Source: Pedobacter nyackensis
GTDB lineage: Bacteria; Bacteroidota; Bacteroidia; Sphingobacteriales; Sphingobacteriaceae
NCBI RefSeq assembly: GCF_900176505.1
Contig: NZ_FWYB01000003.1
Coordinates: 372,001-436,000 of the forward strand
Direction of reading: 5' to 3'
DNA: 64,000 nucleotides
Below the pieces are notes generated by a model that was not told the DNA's origin, ran no database searches, and saw only the letters and a list, made by a program, of their open reading frames with translations. The translations under genes and the position numbers were made by a program. Below are positions 27,427-35,786 of the stretch, in pieces. Every line of letters starts with the position of its first letter. Position 1 is the first letter of the stretch.

Positions 27427-27587
27427 ACTCGTTTAAGTTTTTGGTTAATAATGATGGTTAAAGCTGCGGTAGATTTTTGGCTATAACAAGTTTGACAACC
27501 TCAACATTAATACATCATTGGGTGGAAATGGGCTATCTCATGGCATTGTATAATCGTGTTTTTTAGTTCAAAAACATGGTTTTAATG

Positions 27588-27601
27588 AATTGGAACCAAT
27601 T
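27588..27601. promoter_or_regulatory. Palindrome in the susC upstream gap
   Basis: AATTGG-AA-CCAATT is a perfect palindrome with a 2-base centre, 162 bases before the susC start. It could be an operator for the regulator encoded next door. A 14-bp AT-rich palindrome can also occur by chance. Confidence 0.35.
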
Positions 27602-27682
27602 TTTTATACTACATCAAATAGATTAAAAAGGTTTGGTGCTGATGTGATAGTTTTTGAGGTATGAGAGGTAATGATGTAGTGT

Positions 27683-30574
27683 TTAAAGCTCCATTAGGAA
27701 CTCTACAAGGTTCTTATCATGGGGTACATTCAGCTTTTTTCTTAACCTGTATCTCCGGATTTCGACTCCGCGAAGGGAAATGTTTAGTAGAGAAGCAAGT
27801 TCTTTGCTACTCATATTCATATGTAAATAGGCGCATAACTTCAGGTCGTTTGGCACCAGGTCAGGATGATTGGTTTTGAGTTTTTTAAAGAAACTCTCGT
27901 GCGCTTCATTAAAACTGCTTTCAAATAAATTCCAGTCGCGTTCATCATTCATGCCTTCCTCAATTACTTTCTGGATTCTTTTAAGCTGATCATCGGAAAG
28001 TTTTTTCCCATGCTCATCCTTAAGCTTCAAAATTTCTTCACTAATCTTTTTAAGCAGTTCATTTTTATAAACGAGGCTCATCGCCGAATTAGCCAATTCC
28101 CTACTCTTACCGGCCAACTCTGCATGTAGCTTTTCAGTTTGCAGTTTGATGATTTGTTTTTCCGTTGCTTCTGCTTCCTTCTTCAGAAAGATCTCTTTTT
28201 CTTCTTGAAGTTTTACCGTGATCGAAAGCTGATCTTTAAGTAACTTTTTCTTATAAAGTTTCTTGCCAATAAATAGCAACACAGTCAGTAAGAGCAGATA
28301 AAATGCTAATGCCCAGTTGCTGGCGTAAAAAGGTGGGAGTATTGTAAACTCAAAAGAAGTAACTTCACTTAAGTTCTGGTCGTTAATTTTTGCGCGTACA
28401 AGGAATTTGTAGTTTCCATGTCCGAGATTTGTAAAGTCTTTCTGAGAAGCCAAACTCCAGTCTGACCATTGTTTGGAATATCCTTCGAGGTAATACTGGA
28501 ATTTAATTTTGGCCTCTCTGTAATAAGGAAGGGCATAAGAAATTCGGATGTTATTCCGAACGAAAGGGATCTCTATTTCAGATTCGCTGTTCCCAATTTC
28601 GCTTATTATTGAATAAGTGTCTGTAATATCTTCTACCTTTCGGATGAGCACGGAAGGTAAAATGGGTTTTTCCTTATTTTGAGATTGCATGGCGTTGTAG
28701 ATTACAAAGCCATCATCTACACTGATGAGGTAAATCTGATTGCTGATTTTGCTAATGTTCTCGTAATACTGGACCATACGGCCATCAAGGGCACTGAAGC
28801 GGTTAGAGTCTATTTTAATTATTCCGGGCTGACCAAAATCAATGAGTGCCATTTTACCATGATTGATAAACCAATATCTTTTGTCACCAGCGCTAATTAC
28901 TTTATTTGAATTGGCAAAAGAGCCTATAACTTTATTTAGGGTCTCGTACCTGGTGAAGCGATTGCTGATCTCATCAAAAGTTAAAAAGCCTTCGTCCGAA
29001 GAATAAAGTAATTTATTTTCCAGCGTAAACAGGTTAACATTATAGCTGCTTGGTAAACCATTACGCTCATCGTAATATTTAATATGTGTTACTTTTTTAA
29101 AATCAGGGCTAAGACTAAGTTTGTACAAACCTCGATAAGCATGGCTTACCCAAATATCGCCCTTAACATCTATTTCTACATACCTCGAAGGTTCAGCGAA
29201 ATTTTCAATCTTATAGAAATACTTCCATAATCCCGATGCATCTTTTTTATAAAGTACAAGGCCTGTATAAGTACCCTGAATTAGGTAGTCGTCATTTAAT
29301 TTTTTTATGGTCCAGCCACCACTTGTGCCGGATATCTTTTCTAAGGTGTTGTCATTTATTCTGTACGTGCCATCATTATGACCACAAAAAAGTTGGCCAT
29401 CAATCAAACTGAGGTCCCATATCTGGCCTTGAGAATGTGGTACCAGCTTAAAGTTAAAGGTTTTGAAAGACCGTTCATTTTCAGCTATCCAGGGGCTTGA
29501 GAATAGGCCCTGGTTCGTGCCCAGATAGATCTTGTTCTTATAGATCCTGCTGGAATAAACAGTTCCAAATAAGCCGGTTTTATCAAAGTAAAAGTAAAGC
29601 GGAGAATTAAGCTCTATCCGATCTATCCCATTGTCTAACCCAGCCCATAAATTCTCTTCATTATCAGCATAAATGCTTAGTATGGTATTGTTTTGTAATC
29701 CGCTTGATTTATTAATGTGCTGTATAATATTGCCTTCTTCATCAATAATGATTAAACCATTTAATATGGTTCCGTAGGCGTAGTATTTTCCCAATACACG
29801 GACACCGTTATTGAGCTGATAAGTCTGCAAAAAAGCATTGGCAGCTGTGATAAAGGGACTATATCGTTGTCCATCATATAAGAATAAGCCACCTTTACTG
29901 GTTCCTATCAATAATTTGCCATTTTTATAAGGTAATATAGATAGTACACTCTCTGGGAGTGCAGGGCCGTTGTTGCTTAAAGGAACCAGACGGTTCTTAC
30001 TTAATTCAAATAATCCCTTGCCGAGTTCTTCTACGATAAAGCGCTTGTCTACTTTGTGGAGAAACAGAAATGAGCCCTTGCTTTTTACTATACTGATTTT
30101 TTTATCCTCGTAAATGTAAATGCTTGTAAATGATTGGAAGATGATTTTTTTACCATCAATATAGATTTTCCAGATCTCATCAGTCATTTTATGATCTTTA
30201 GGGATCAAGGAAGTTAAGGAGTAATATTTTAACCGCTTATTTGCCACCTTCCAGTAGCCGAATTCGCCAAATCCACCCGCATAGATTCTCCCTTGAGGAT
30301 CTGTTGCAACAGCCCGAACAATTTGCCGGTTTGGCATTTCATATTGTTGCCAGTACCTACCGTCGTAACTAAGAAGACCTTGTGCATTTCCAAAATACAT
30401 GATGCCAGACTTATCCTTGGCTATCGACCAGTTTTGGTTGCCGGATAGGTAAACAGATTTGGAATAATTTTGTATGTAAGGAACCCCAATACTATTTATA
30501 TTAGCTGCTGTTGTGCAAAGAGGCAAAAGTAATGCAATATAAAATAGATAGTATTTTAGGTTCCTGAGTTTCAT
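27683..30574 (-). CDS. YXYXY (triple-tyrosine) membrane sensor with C-terminal LuxR-type DNA-binding domain
   Basis: A 963-residue one-protein sensor-regulator. A signal peptide (to about 22, ending CTTAA) is followed by a beta-propeller of two-component-regulator repeats (about 40-640) and the YXYXY domain (about 670-745, with FQYYLEGYSKQWSDW). One transmembrane helix lies near 750-770, a long coiled coil at about 775-850, and a LuxR/GerE-like helix-turn-helix at about 905-960 (LASLLNISLRGVEIRRYRLRKKL). There is no histidine kinase or receiver domain, so signal passes directly from periplasm to DNA-binding domain. The position next to susC makes it the likely inducer of the glucan locus. Confidence 0.9.
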   Translation of the reverse strand: MKLRNLKYYLFYIALLLPLCTTAANINSIGVPYIQNYSKSVYLSGNQNWSIAKDKSGIMYFGNAQGLLSYDGRYWQQYEMPNRQIVRAVATDPQGRIYAGGFGEFGYWKVANKRLKYYSLTSLIPKDHKMTDEIWKIYIDGKKIIFQSFTSIYIYEDKKISIVKSKGSFLFLHKVDKRFIVEELGKGLFELSKNRLVPLSNNGPALPESVLSILPYKNGKLLIGTSKGGLFLYDGQRYSPFITAANAFLQTYQLNNGVRVLGKYYAYGTILNGLIIIDEEGNIIQHINKSSGLQNNTILSIYADNEENLWAGLDNGIDRIELNSPLYFYFDKTGLFGTVYSSRIYKNKIYLGTNQGLFSSPWIAENERSFKTFNFKLVPHSQGQIWDLSLIDGQLFCGHNDGTYRINDNTLEKISGTSGGWTIKKLNDDYLIQGTYTGLVLYKKDASGLWKYFYKIENFAEPSRYVEIDVKGDIWVSHAYRGLYKLSLSPDFKKVTHIKYYDERNGLPSSYNVNLFTLENKLLYSSDEGFLTFDEISNRFTRYETLNKVIGSFANSNKVISAGDKRYWFINHGKMALIDFGQPGIIKIDSNRFSALDGRMVQYYENISKISNQIYLISVDDGFVIYNAMQSQNKEKPILPSVLIRKVEDITDTYSIISEIGNSESEIEIPFVRNNIRISYALPYYREAKIKFQYYLEGYSKQWSDWSLASQKDFTNLGHGNYKFLVRAKINDQNLSEVTSFEFTILPPFYASNWALAFYLLLLTVLLFIGKKLYKKKLLKDQLSITVKLQEEKEIFLKKEAEATEKQIIKLQTEKLHAELAGKSRELANSAMSLVYKNELLKKISEEILKLKDEHGKKLSDDQLKRIQKVIEEGMNDERDWNLFESSFNEAHESFFKKLKTNHPDLVPNDLKLCAYLHMNMSSKELASLLNISLRGVEIRRYRLRKKLNVPHDKNLVEFLMEL

Positions 30575-30589
30575 GAATAGCCGGGTTAA

Positions 30590-31528
30590 TTATTTGGTGG
30601 CTACGTTTACAGGCTGAGGTACTTTTACATAATATCCTGTTCCATCGTATTTGCGTTTGCGTGGGTTTGTTGTGCAGGCAACTGAGCAGCAGCCTTGCAG
30701 TTCATCACCACATTCATCACATTGCGTAACATGCTCATTGCATTCCGGATTGGCACAATTGATCATTTTAGGCGTTGTTTTACCGCAATTATAGCATTTG
30801 GATACGATTGTAGGATTTACTGTATTTACATCAACGGCAATACGGCTGTCGAAAACATAGCATTTACCTTCAAAGTCTTCCCCACCAGCTTCTTTACCAT
30901 ATTTAATGATACCGCCGTGAAGCTGGTACACATCGTTAAAGCCATGATGAAGTAATAAGGCAGATGCTTTTTCGCATTTTATGCCACCAGTACAATAGGT
31001 TAATACTTTTTTGTCTTTGTATTGAGCAAGCTCGTTGATCTTTTCCGGGAAATCCCTGAAGTTCTCTATGTCAAGGGTAATGGCATTTTTGAAGCGACCA
31101 AGGTTATGTTCGTAATTTGAGCGAACATCAAGGATGATTACATCCTCCTGATCGATCATTTTCTGAAATTCTGCAGGCTCAAGGTGTTTACCTGTTTGTC
31201 TGTTCGGATCGATAATGTTTGGATCTCTTAAGCCTGAGTGTACAATCTCGGACTTATACCTGCAATGCATTTTAATGAAAGAAGGTTCTTCTACATCGTC
31301 GATTTTGAAGTCTGTTTTTGCAAAACGTTCATCAGCTTTGATAGCAGCCATATAGGCTTCGCAGGCTTCTTTGGTGCCCGAAACGGTGCCGTTTAAACCT
31401 TCATCAGCTACGATGATCCGGCCTACAAGACCTAAGGATTTACAGAATTTAAGATGATCGTCGGCAAATTGTTCTGCCTCTGCTATATGACTATAGCAAT
31501 AGTAAAGTAATGTCTGGAATTTTGTCAT
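30590..31528 (-). CDS. trhO: tRNA uridine(34) hydroxylase TrhO (rhodanese-like)
   Basis: A 312-residue cytoplasmic enzyme that makes 5-hydroxyuridine at the wobble position of certain tRNAs using oxygen. The N-terminal acylphosphatase-like part (1-95) leads into a rhodanese domain with the catalytic Cys179 in CTGGIKCEKA. The C-terminal region from about 240 has eight cysteines in pairs (CYNCGK, CANPEC, CDECGD, CCSVAC), as in the family's zinc-type tail. The gene ends 15 bases before the YXYXY regulator on the same strand, so read-through into the regulator is possible. Confidence 0.94.
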   Translation of the reverse strand: MTKFQTLLYYCYSHIAEAEQFADDHLKFCKSLGLVGRIIVADEGLNGTVSGTKEACEAYMAAIKADERFAKTDFKIDDVEEPSFIKMHCRYKSEIVHSGLRDPNIIDPNRQTGKHLEPAEFQKMIDQEDVIILDVRSNYEHNLGRFKNAITLDIENFRDFPEKINELAQYKDKKVLTYCTGGIKCEKASALLLHHGFNDVYQLHGGIIKYGKEAGGEDFEGKCYVFDSRIAVDVNTVNPTIVSKCYNCGKTTPKMINCANPECNEHVTQCDECGDELQGCCSVACTTNPRKRKYDGTGYYVKVPQPVNVATK

Positions 31529-31850
31529 AATTCATTGATACCGGTGCAAATGGCGTTTAATGCTTTGCAAAGGTGCAAAAAAAACCGTTCTCCTCCAAGG
31601 CTGGAACCGCTTGTCTAAAGAAGACAAAAAATCCCAGATCTTGTCTGAGAAGGTGTTTTTTGTTTTAGACAGTGCGCTTAGAATTGTAACAAATTAAGTG
31701 CTTTGGGCATAAGATAAGGCCGTTTTTACCGTTTTATAGCCTATGTCGTTACCGCCGATAGGTATATCACTTAATTTATGTTGGATAATTACTAAGTTTG
31801 CAGGCGTTAATCAATAACTATATCGTATACTAACTAACTTTAAACATAAA
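31529..31850. other. 322-base divergent gap between trhO and the peptidase gene
   Basis: The gap drives trhO to the left and the peptidase to the right. It has several partly inverted TTGTCT/AGACAA words (31611-31616, 31622-31627, 31641-31646), a TAAGTTTG box at 31793-31800, and no open frame with a credible start. I see no RNA gene. Confidence 0.5.
31793..31800 (+). promoter_or_regulatory. -7 box of the peptidase gene
   Basis: TAAGTTTG matches TAnnTTTG, 50 bases before the ATG; a TTG at the usual -33 distance is missing. Confidence 0.45.
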
Positions 31851-33038
31851 ATGACTAAAATTTCAATGAAACCATTGTGGTTAGCAGCAGGTCTTATGCT
31901 AAGCGCTACTGCTGGTTTTGCACAAGACAATCTTGTTAATTCACTTAAAAATAACCAAAGTGCTAACAGCGCTGGAAGCTTTAATTTTACTCCGGTAATT
32001 AATGCTGAGGCTACTTCAGTAAAGAACCAGAAATCATCAGGTACTTGCTGGAGCTATTCTACCAACTCATTCCTTGAATCAGAAATGATCCGTATGGGTA
32101 AAAAGCCGGTAGATTTAGCTGATTTATTTACAGCTCGTAACGCGTACATCGAAAAAGGAATCAATTATGTGCGCATGCATGGTGCTTTAACTTTGGGTGA
32201 TGGTGGTGCTTGTCATGATGTAACCAACATGTTTGCTAAGTATGGTGCTTTGCCTCAGGAAGCTTACAGTGGTAATGACTATGGTAGTCCGGGTTCATCT
32301 GAAAGAATGAACAAATTAACTGAAGCAATTTTGAAAAAAGCTGTGGAAGGTAAATTTGATCCTAGCTGGAAAGCTAAATACATTGCAACTATCGATTCTT
32401 GCATGGGTGTAGTTCCTGAGAAATTTACTTACGAAGGGAAAGAGTATACTCCAGTAACTTTTGGTAAAGAGGTTGTTGGAATTAATCCTGCTGACTATGT
32501 TGAACTTTCATCTTTCACTACCAGCCCTTACTATGAAAAAGCTGTGTTAATGGTGCCTGATAACTGGTCATTTGATCAGGTGTATAATGTTCAGATGGAT
32601 GATATCATCAACATTATCGACAATGCAATTAAAAAAGGATTTACTGTTGCATGGGCTACAGATGTTAGCGAGAAAGGCTTTAGCTGGAAAAATGGGGTAG
32701 CTTACGTACCAGAAAAAGATTTCGAGAGCATGAGCAATGATGAGAAAAAAGCAATGTTTAATGGTCCTAAAACTGAGAAAGAAATTACTGTAGCTTTACG
32801 TCAGGCTGCTTTTGATAACTACGAAACTACTGATGATCACGGCATGCAGATCACTGGCATGGCAAAAGATCAAGCTGGTAAAGAATATTACATCGTTAAA
32901 AACTCTTGGGGTGCTACTAACGATTACAAAGGATATTTATACGTAACTAAAAACTTTGTGAAATATAAAACTACTGCGTTTTTATTGCACAAAAACGGAA
33001 TTCCTTCAGACTTACGCAAGAAAATGGCGATTAAATAA
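31851..33038 (+). CDS. Secreted C1-family cysteine peptidase (aminopeptidase C / bleomycin hydrolase type)
   Basis: A 395-residue papain-fold peptidase. The signal peptide ends TAGFAQ. The active-site Cys66 is in SSGTCWSYS with the oxyanion Gln60 in KNQKSSG, the His is near residue 330 in DDHGMQITG, and the Asn is near 350 in VKNSWGA. The family usually trims N-terminal residues from peptides as a hexamer in the cytoplasm; a signal peptide puts this member in the periplasm or outside, as for many Bacteroidota homologues. It is followed by a very strong bidirectional hairpin and stands alone. Confidence 0.9.
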   Translation: MTKISMKPLWLAAGLMLSATAGFAQDNLVNSLKNNQSANSAGSFNFTPVINAEATSVKNQKSSGTCWSYSTNSFLESEMIRMGKKPVDLADLFTARNAYIEKGINYVRMHGALTLGDGGACHDVTNMFAKYGALPQEAYSGNDYGSPGSSERMNKLTEAILKKAVEGKFDPSWKAKYIATIDSCMGVVPEKFTYEGKEYTPVTFGKEVVGINPADYVELSSFTTSPYYEKAVLMVPDNWSFDQVYNVQMDDIINIIDNAIKKGFTVAWATDVSEKGFSWKNGVAYVPEKDFESMSNDEKKAMFNGPKTEKEITVALRQAAFDNYETTDDHGMQITGMAKDQAGKEYYIVKNSWGATNDYKGYLYVTKNFVKYKTTAFLLHKNGIPSDLRKKMAIK

Positions 33039-33045
33039 GCTGAGG

Positions 33046-33101
33046 TTTAACCTATAAAAAAAGGGAAGTGCATTTGTACTTCCCTTTTTTTATAGGTTAA
33101 A
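33046..33101. terminator. Bidirectional terminator, perfect 24-bp stem
   Basis: Arms 33046-33069 and 33078-33101 are perfect inverted copies with an 8-base loop; each arm contains seven A or T in a row next to the GGGAAGT core, so the structure ends in a U run on both strands. It serves the peptidase gene from the left and the DUF5686 gene from the right, and includes the stop codon of the latter. Confidence 0.93.
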
Positions 33102-35544
33102 ATCCATATGAGAACCTGAAACCATGGTTTACTCTATTTTTACCATTGTAGGAGAATCCATAAGTGGCTCGGAATATAAGTCTGCTAAGTCCGAAGTAGA
33201 ACTCCGAATAGTTCTTTTTTGTAGGCTGGGTTAAATAGCTGGCACCAATTATTTCCTCTAGTTTTAGCTTACGTAAGAAGGGCACCTTGTTTGTGAAAAA
33301 GCCCGAGAAGTTATGCTCGGCATGGGCTTCCAGGTACTCCCGGTCAGTGCTGAAAAGATAGAAGTCAAGAAACATGAACTTTCTTAAGTCCGGAACAGAG
33401 AATAAGGAATTGTTACCCTGAAAATGTTTGGCTTCCGGATAATAGACGCTTTTGTTATTCAGGAATTTTCCGGCACCTATAATAAATGACGAATATCCCC
33501 ATAAGCCACTGCTGATATTCTTTTGTGAGACTTCAATAGACACCAGATCATAATTGACACTGCTGTTCAGTGCACCATTTATCCCTTTTTTATAGGTAAG
33601 GTCAATAACGGGATATTTAGTCGGCTGATAAGACCTACCTTCAGGTCGGGTGATGTATTGTTGCCCAACAGTATAATTTAAGGATGCAGTAATGGTAAGT
33701 GCTTTATAGTTCGGGAATAAGGGTGTTTCTGTATCAGGACTAAAGGGGTTATTTGAGGTGAAATGCTCCCCTTTCAGGTCCTCTACTTTGAAATCGGTAG
33801 TGTTTGAAAGATGAATATTACGGGAATAGTTAGCATTTATACTAGCTTGAAGTCCATTCATAAGCATCCTTGTTGTACCAATATTGGTAAATTCTTTTTT
33901 ATAGAATTTTGAGTAGTTGGTTTCAAAGAACAGTGAGTTGATGGAGTTGCCTAAAAGGCTCATGGAGCCGTAATTGTTAAGATCATAGATACCCGATCCT
34001 CCGCTGATATTGATGTTTGCCTTTTTTATTGGATTGTAATGATAAGTTGCGGCAAGATTTGCGGTAAGGGTCTTATTAGAAAAGCCATATCTTCCTTCAG
34101 CCCTGACGTTGTAGTAACTATTGTCTTCAAGTTTTTTAGTATAAACTATTCCAGATTTGATGGCAAAGCCTTCAACGGTGTTATAGAAAAAAGATTGATA
34201 AATTGGGTCGAAAACATAGCGCTTACCCGTGTTGCGCTTGTTGATGGTGTATCCTGTGACGATCAACTCAAAAGCGCCTAGTCTGTTGTTTACTTTTTCC
34301 ATTGAATCCAGATATCTGTCGGAATTTTTTATTGCCGCAATGCTATCTTTTCTAATGTAATTAAATTTTTCTTCATTGGTAAGAGGAATTGGACGGTTGT
34401 TTATCCAGAATAATGAGTCTTTCGTGTTTACGGCAGCCGTGATTTTAAGAATTTCGCCCTTGAAGTAGTTTTTTGGGAAACTGGGTTGAAGGTTATAATT
34501 ACTATATACGCCGATGTAATACCCTTCAAACTTAAAGCCTAATATGTTTCCATTGAATTTAAAATTAATGTTGGTTGGCATATAGGTAAAGTCAGTTTTT
34601 AAAAACTGCTGGGATATGTTCAGGGTATCAAGCAGGTTGATACCGGTATTTTTCGTAAGGTAAACATCGGCATTAACCAGGTGCCAGCTATCATCAATAA
34701 TATAGATGGTTCCTCTGAACACCGGATCGTTTTCTCTGCGGGGAATGATCTGGATTTTGTTGATTTGTACGCCATTCTCTGTAGTAACACCCAGTAACTT
34801 GTAATCATAGTATCGGAAAGCATTGTCAGAAATCGGAGACACAAAACCTCTTGAACTTAATTTGTTTTCGAGTAAAATGTTATCGTAAAAATTGATGATC
34901 AGGTCGGAGGCCTTATTAAAGCTGAAAGCTTTGTTTTCACCTGCAGTTTTCGAAGAAACCATCTCTTCATGGATTTTATCAGGTCGCTGATAAGCAAATG
35001 TGGAAGTGGATTCTGAAAGATATAGTATGCCTTTTCTGTTGGTATCAAGATCCAATAACCTCTGTACATCCCTGCCAAATATCTTTTTTGGTGCACCAAC
35101 AAGTTTTTGTACGCCTTTGATATATACATTGGTTGTATAGGCCTGTACTTCTGTCAAATGTTTCTTCCGAGCTTTTATGGCTTGACGAATGATCTCATAA
35201 GCAGGATTCTCAGCGCTCGCATTGATCGTAACCGCTGAGAGTGTATAGGCCTCAGGGCTAAGTATGATGTTGTCTAAAAGGTCGGCCGTGATGGTTAACT
35301 CTTTTTCTATGGGCTTGTAGCCAATTGCTTTGAATACGATCGTGTGGGTGCCTGATTCAACCGAGAATCTGTAATCTCCATCTATATTCGCTGAAGTCCC
35401 TTTTGTTGTGTTTTTAATGTAAACAGAGGCAAAAGATATGGGTACACCTTCTGTATCACGGATGTTTCCACTAAGCTTGAATTGTTGTGCTGAACTGCTA
35501 AGGATGCTTATTATCAATAATAATGTGATAAGGAAAGGCTTCAT
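33097..35544 (-). CDS. DUF5686 outer-membrane protein with carboxypeptidase-regulatory-like domain (1)
   Basis: An 815-residue protein: signal peptide to about 20 (LSSSAQQ), carboxypeptidase-regulatory-like beta-sandwich (about 22-105, beginning KLSGNIRDTEGVP), then the DUF5686 region, which ends as a beta-barrel-like strand series and a final aromatic residue (FSYGF). The family is Bacteroidota-specific and its function is not established; outer-membrane location is inferred from this plan. A TTG codon precedes the ATG at 35544; I use the ATG. It is divergent from a second DUF5686 gene 242 bases away. Confidence 0.88.
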   Translation of the reverse strand: MKPFLITLLLIISILSSSAQQFKLSGNIRDTEGVPISFASVYIKNTTKGTSANIDGDYRFSVESGTHTIVFKAIGYKPIEKELTITADLLDNIILSPEAYTLSAVTINASAENPAYEIIRQAIKARKKHLTEVQAYTTNVYIKGVQKLVGAPKKIFGRDVQRLLDLDTNRKGILYLSESTSTFAYQRPDKIHEEMVSSKTAGENKAFSFNKASDLIINFYDNILLENKLSSRGFVSPISDNAFRYYDYKLLGVTTENGVQINKIQIIPRRENDPVFRGTIYIIDDSWHLVNADVYLTKNTGINLLDTLNISQQFLKTDFTYMPTNINFKFNGNILGFKFEGYYIGVYSNYNLQPSFPKNYFKGEILKITAAVNTKDSLFWINNRPIPLTNEEKFNYIRKDSIAAIKNSDRYLDSMEKVNNRLGAFELIVTGYTINKRNTGKRYVFDPIYQSFFYNTVEGFAIKSGIVYTKKLEDNSYYNVRAEGRYGFSNKTLTANLAATYHYNPIKKANINISGGSGIYDLNNYGSMSLLGNSINSLFFETNYSKFYKKEFTNIGTTRMLMNGLQASINANYSRNIHLSNTTDFKVEDLKGEHFTSNNPFSPDTETPLFPNYKALTITASLNYTVGQQYITRPEGRSYQPTKYPVIDLTYKKGINGALNSSVNYDLVSIEVSQKNISSGLWGYSSFIIGAGKFLNNKSVYYPEAKHFQGNNSLFSVPDLRKFMFLDFYLFSTDREYLEAHAEHNFSGFFTNKVPFLRKLKLEEIIGASYLTQPTKKNYSEFYFGLSRLIFRATYGFSYNGKNRVNHGFRFSYGF

Positions 35545-35696
35545 CAATAGGTGTTTTTATTCTAGGTTAAATATAGATCTCATGCTTAAAGGAAATGATA
35601 ATGATGTTGGATCATATCTTATACCCATTTGTAGGTATATTTAGCTTGACCTCAGCATTTTCTGTCACTTCTTTTAAAGAAATGAAAAATCGTAAC

Positions 35697-35704
35697 TATC
35701 TTTG
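35697..35704 (+). promoter_or_regulatory. -7 box of the second DUF5686 gene
   Basis: TATCTTTG matches TAnnTTTG and lies 83 bases before the ATG, in the divergent gap of 242 bases. No TTG is seen at -33. Confidence 0.45.
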
Positions 35705-35786
35705 TTTGTTCTAAAACTGCTCCAATGGGATATACTAATACAACAACAAAAGTATTACAAATTAAGGCTTATATACTTTAAAACCT

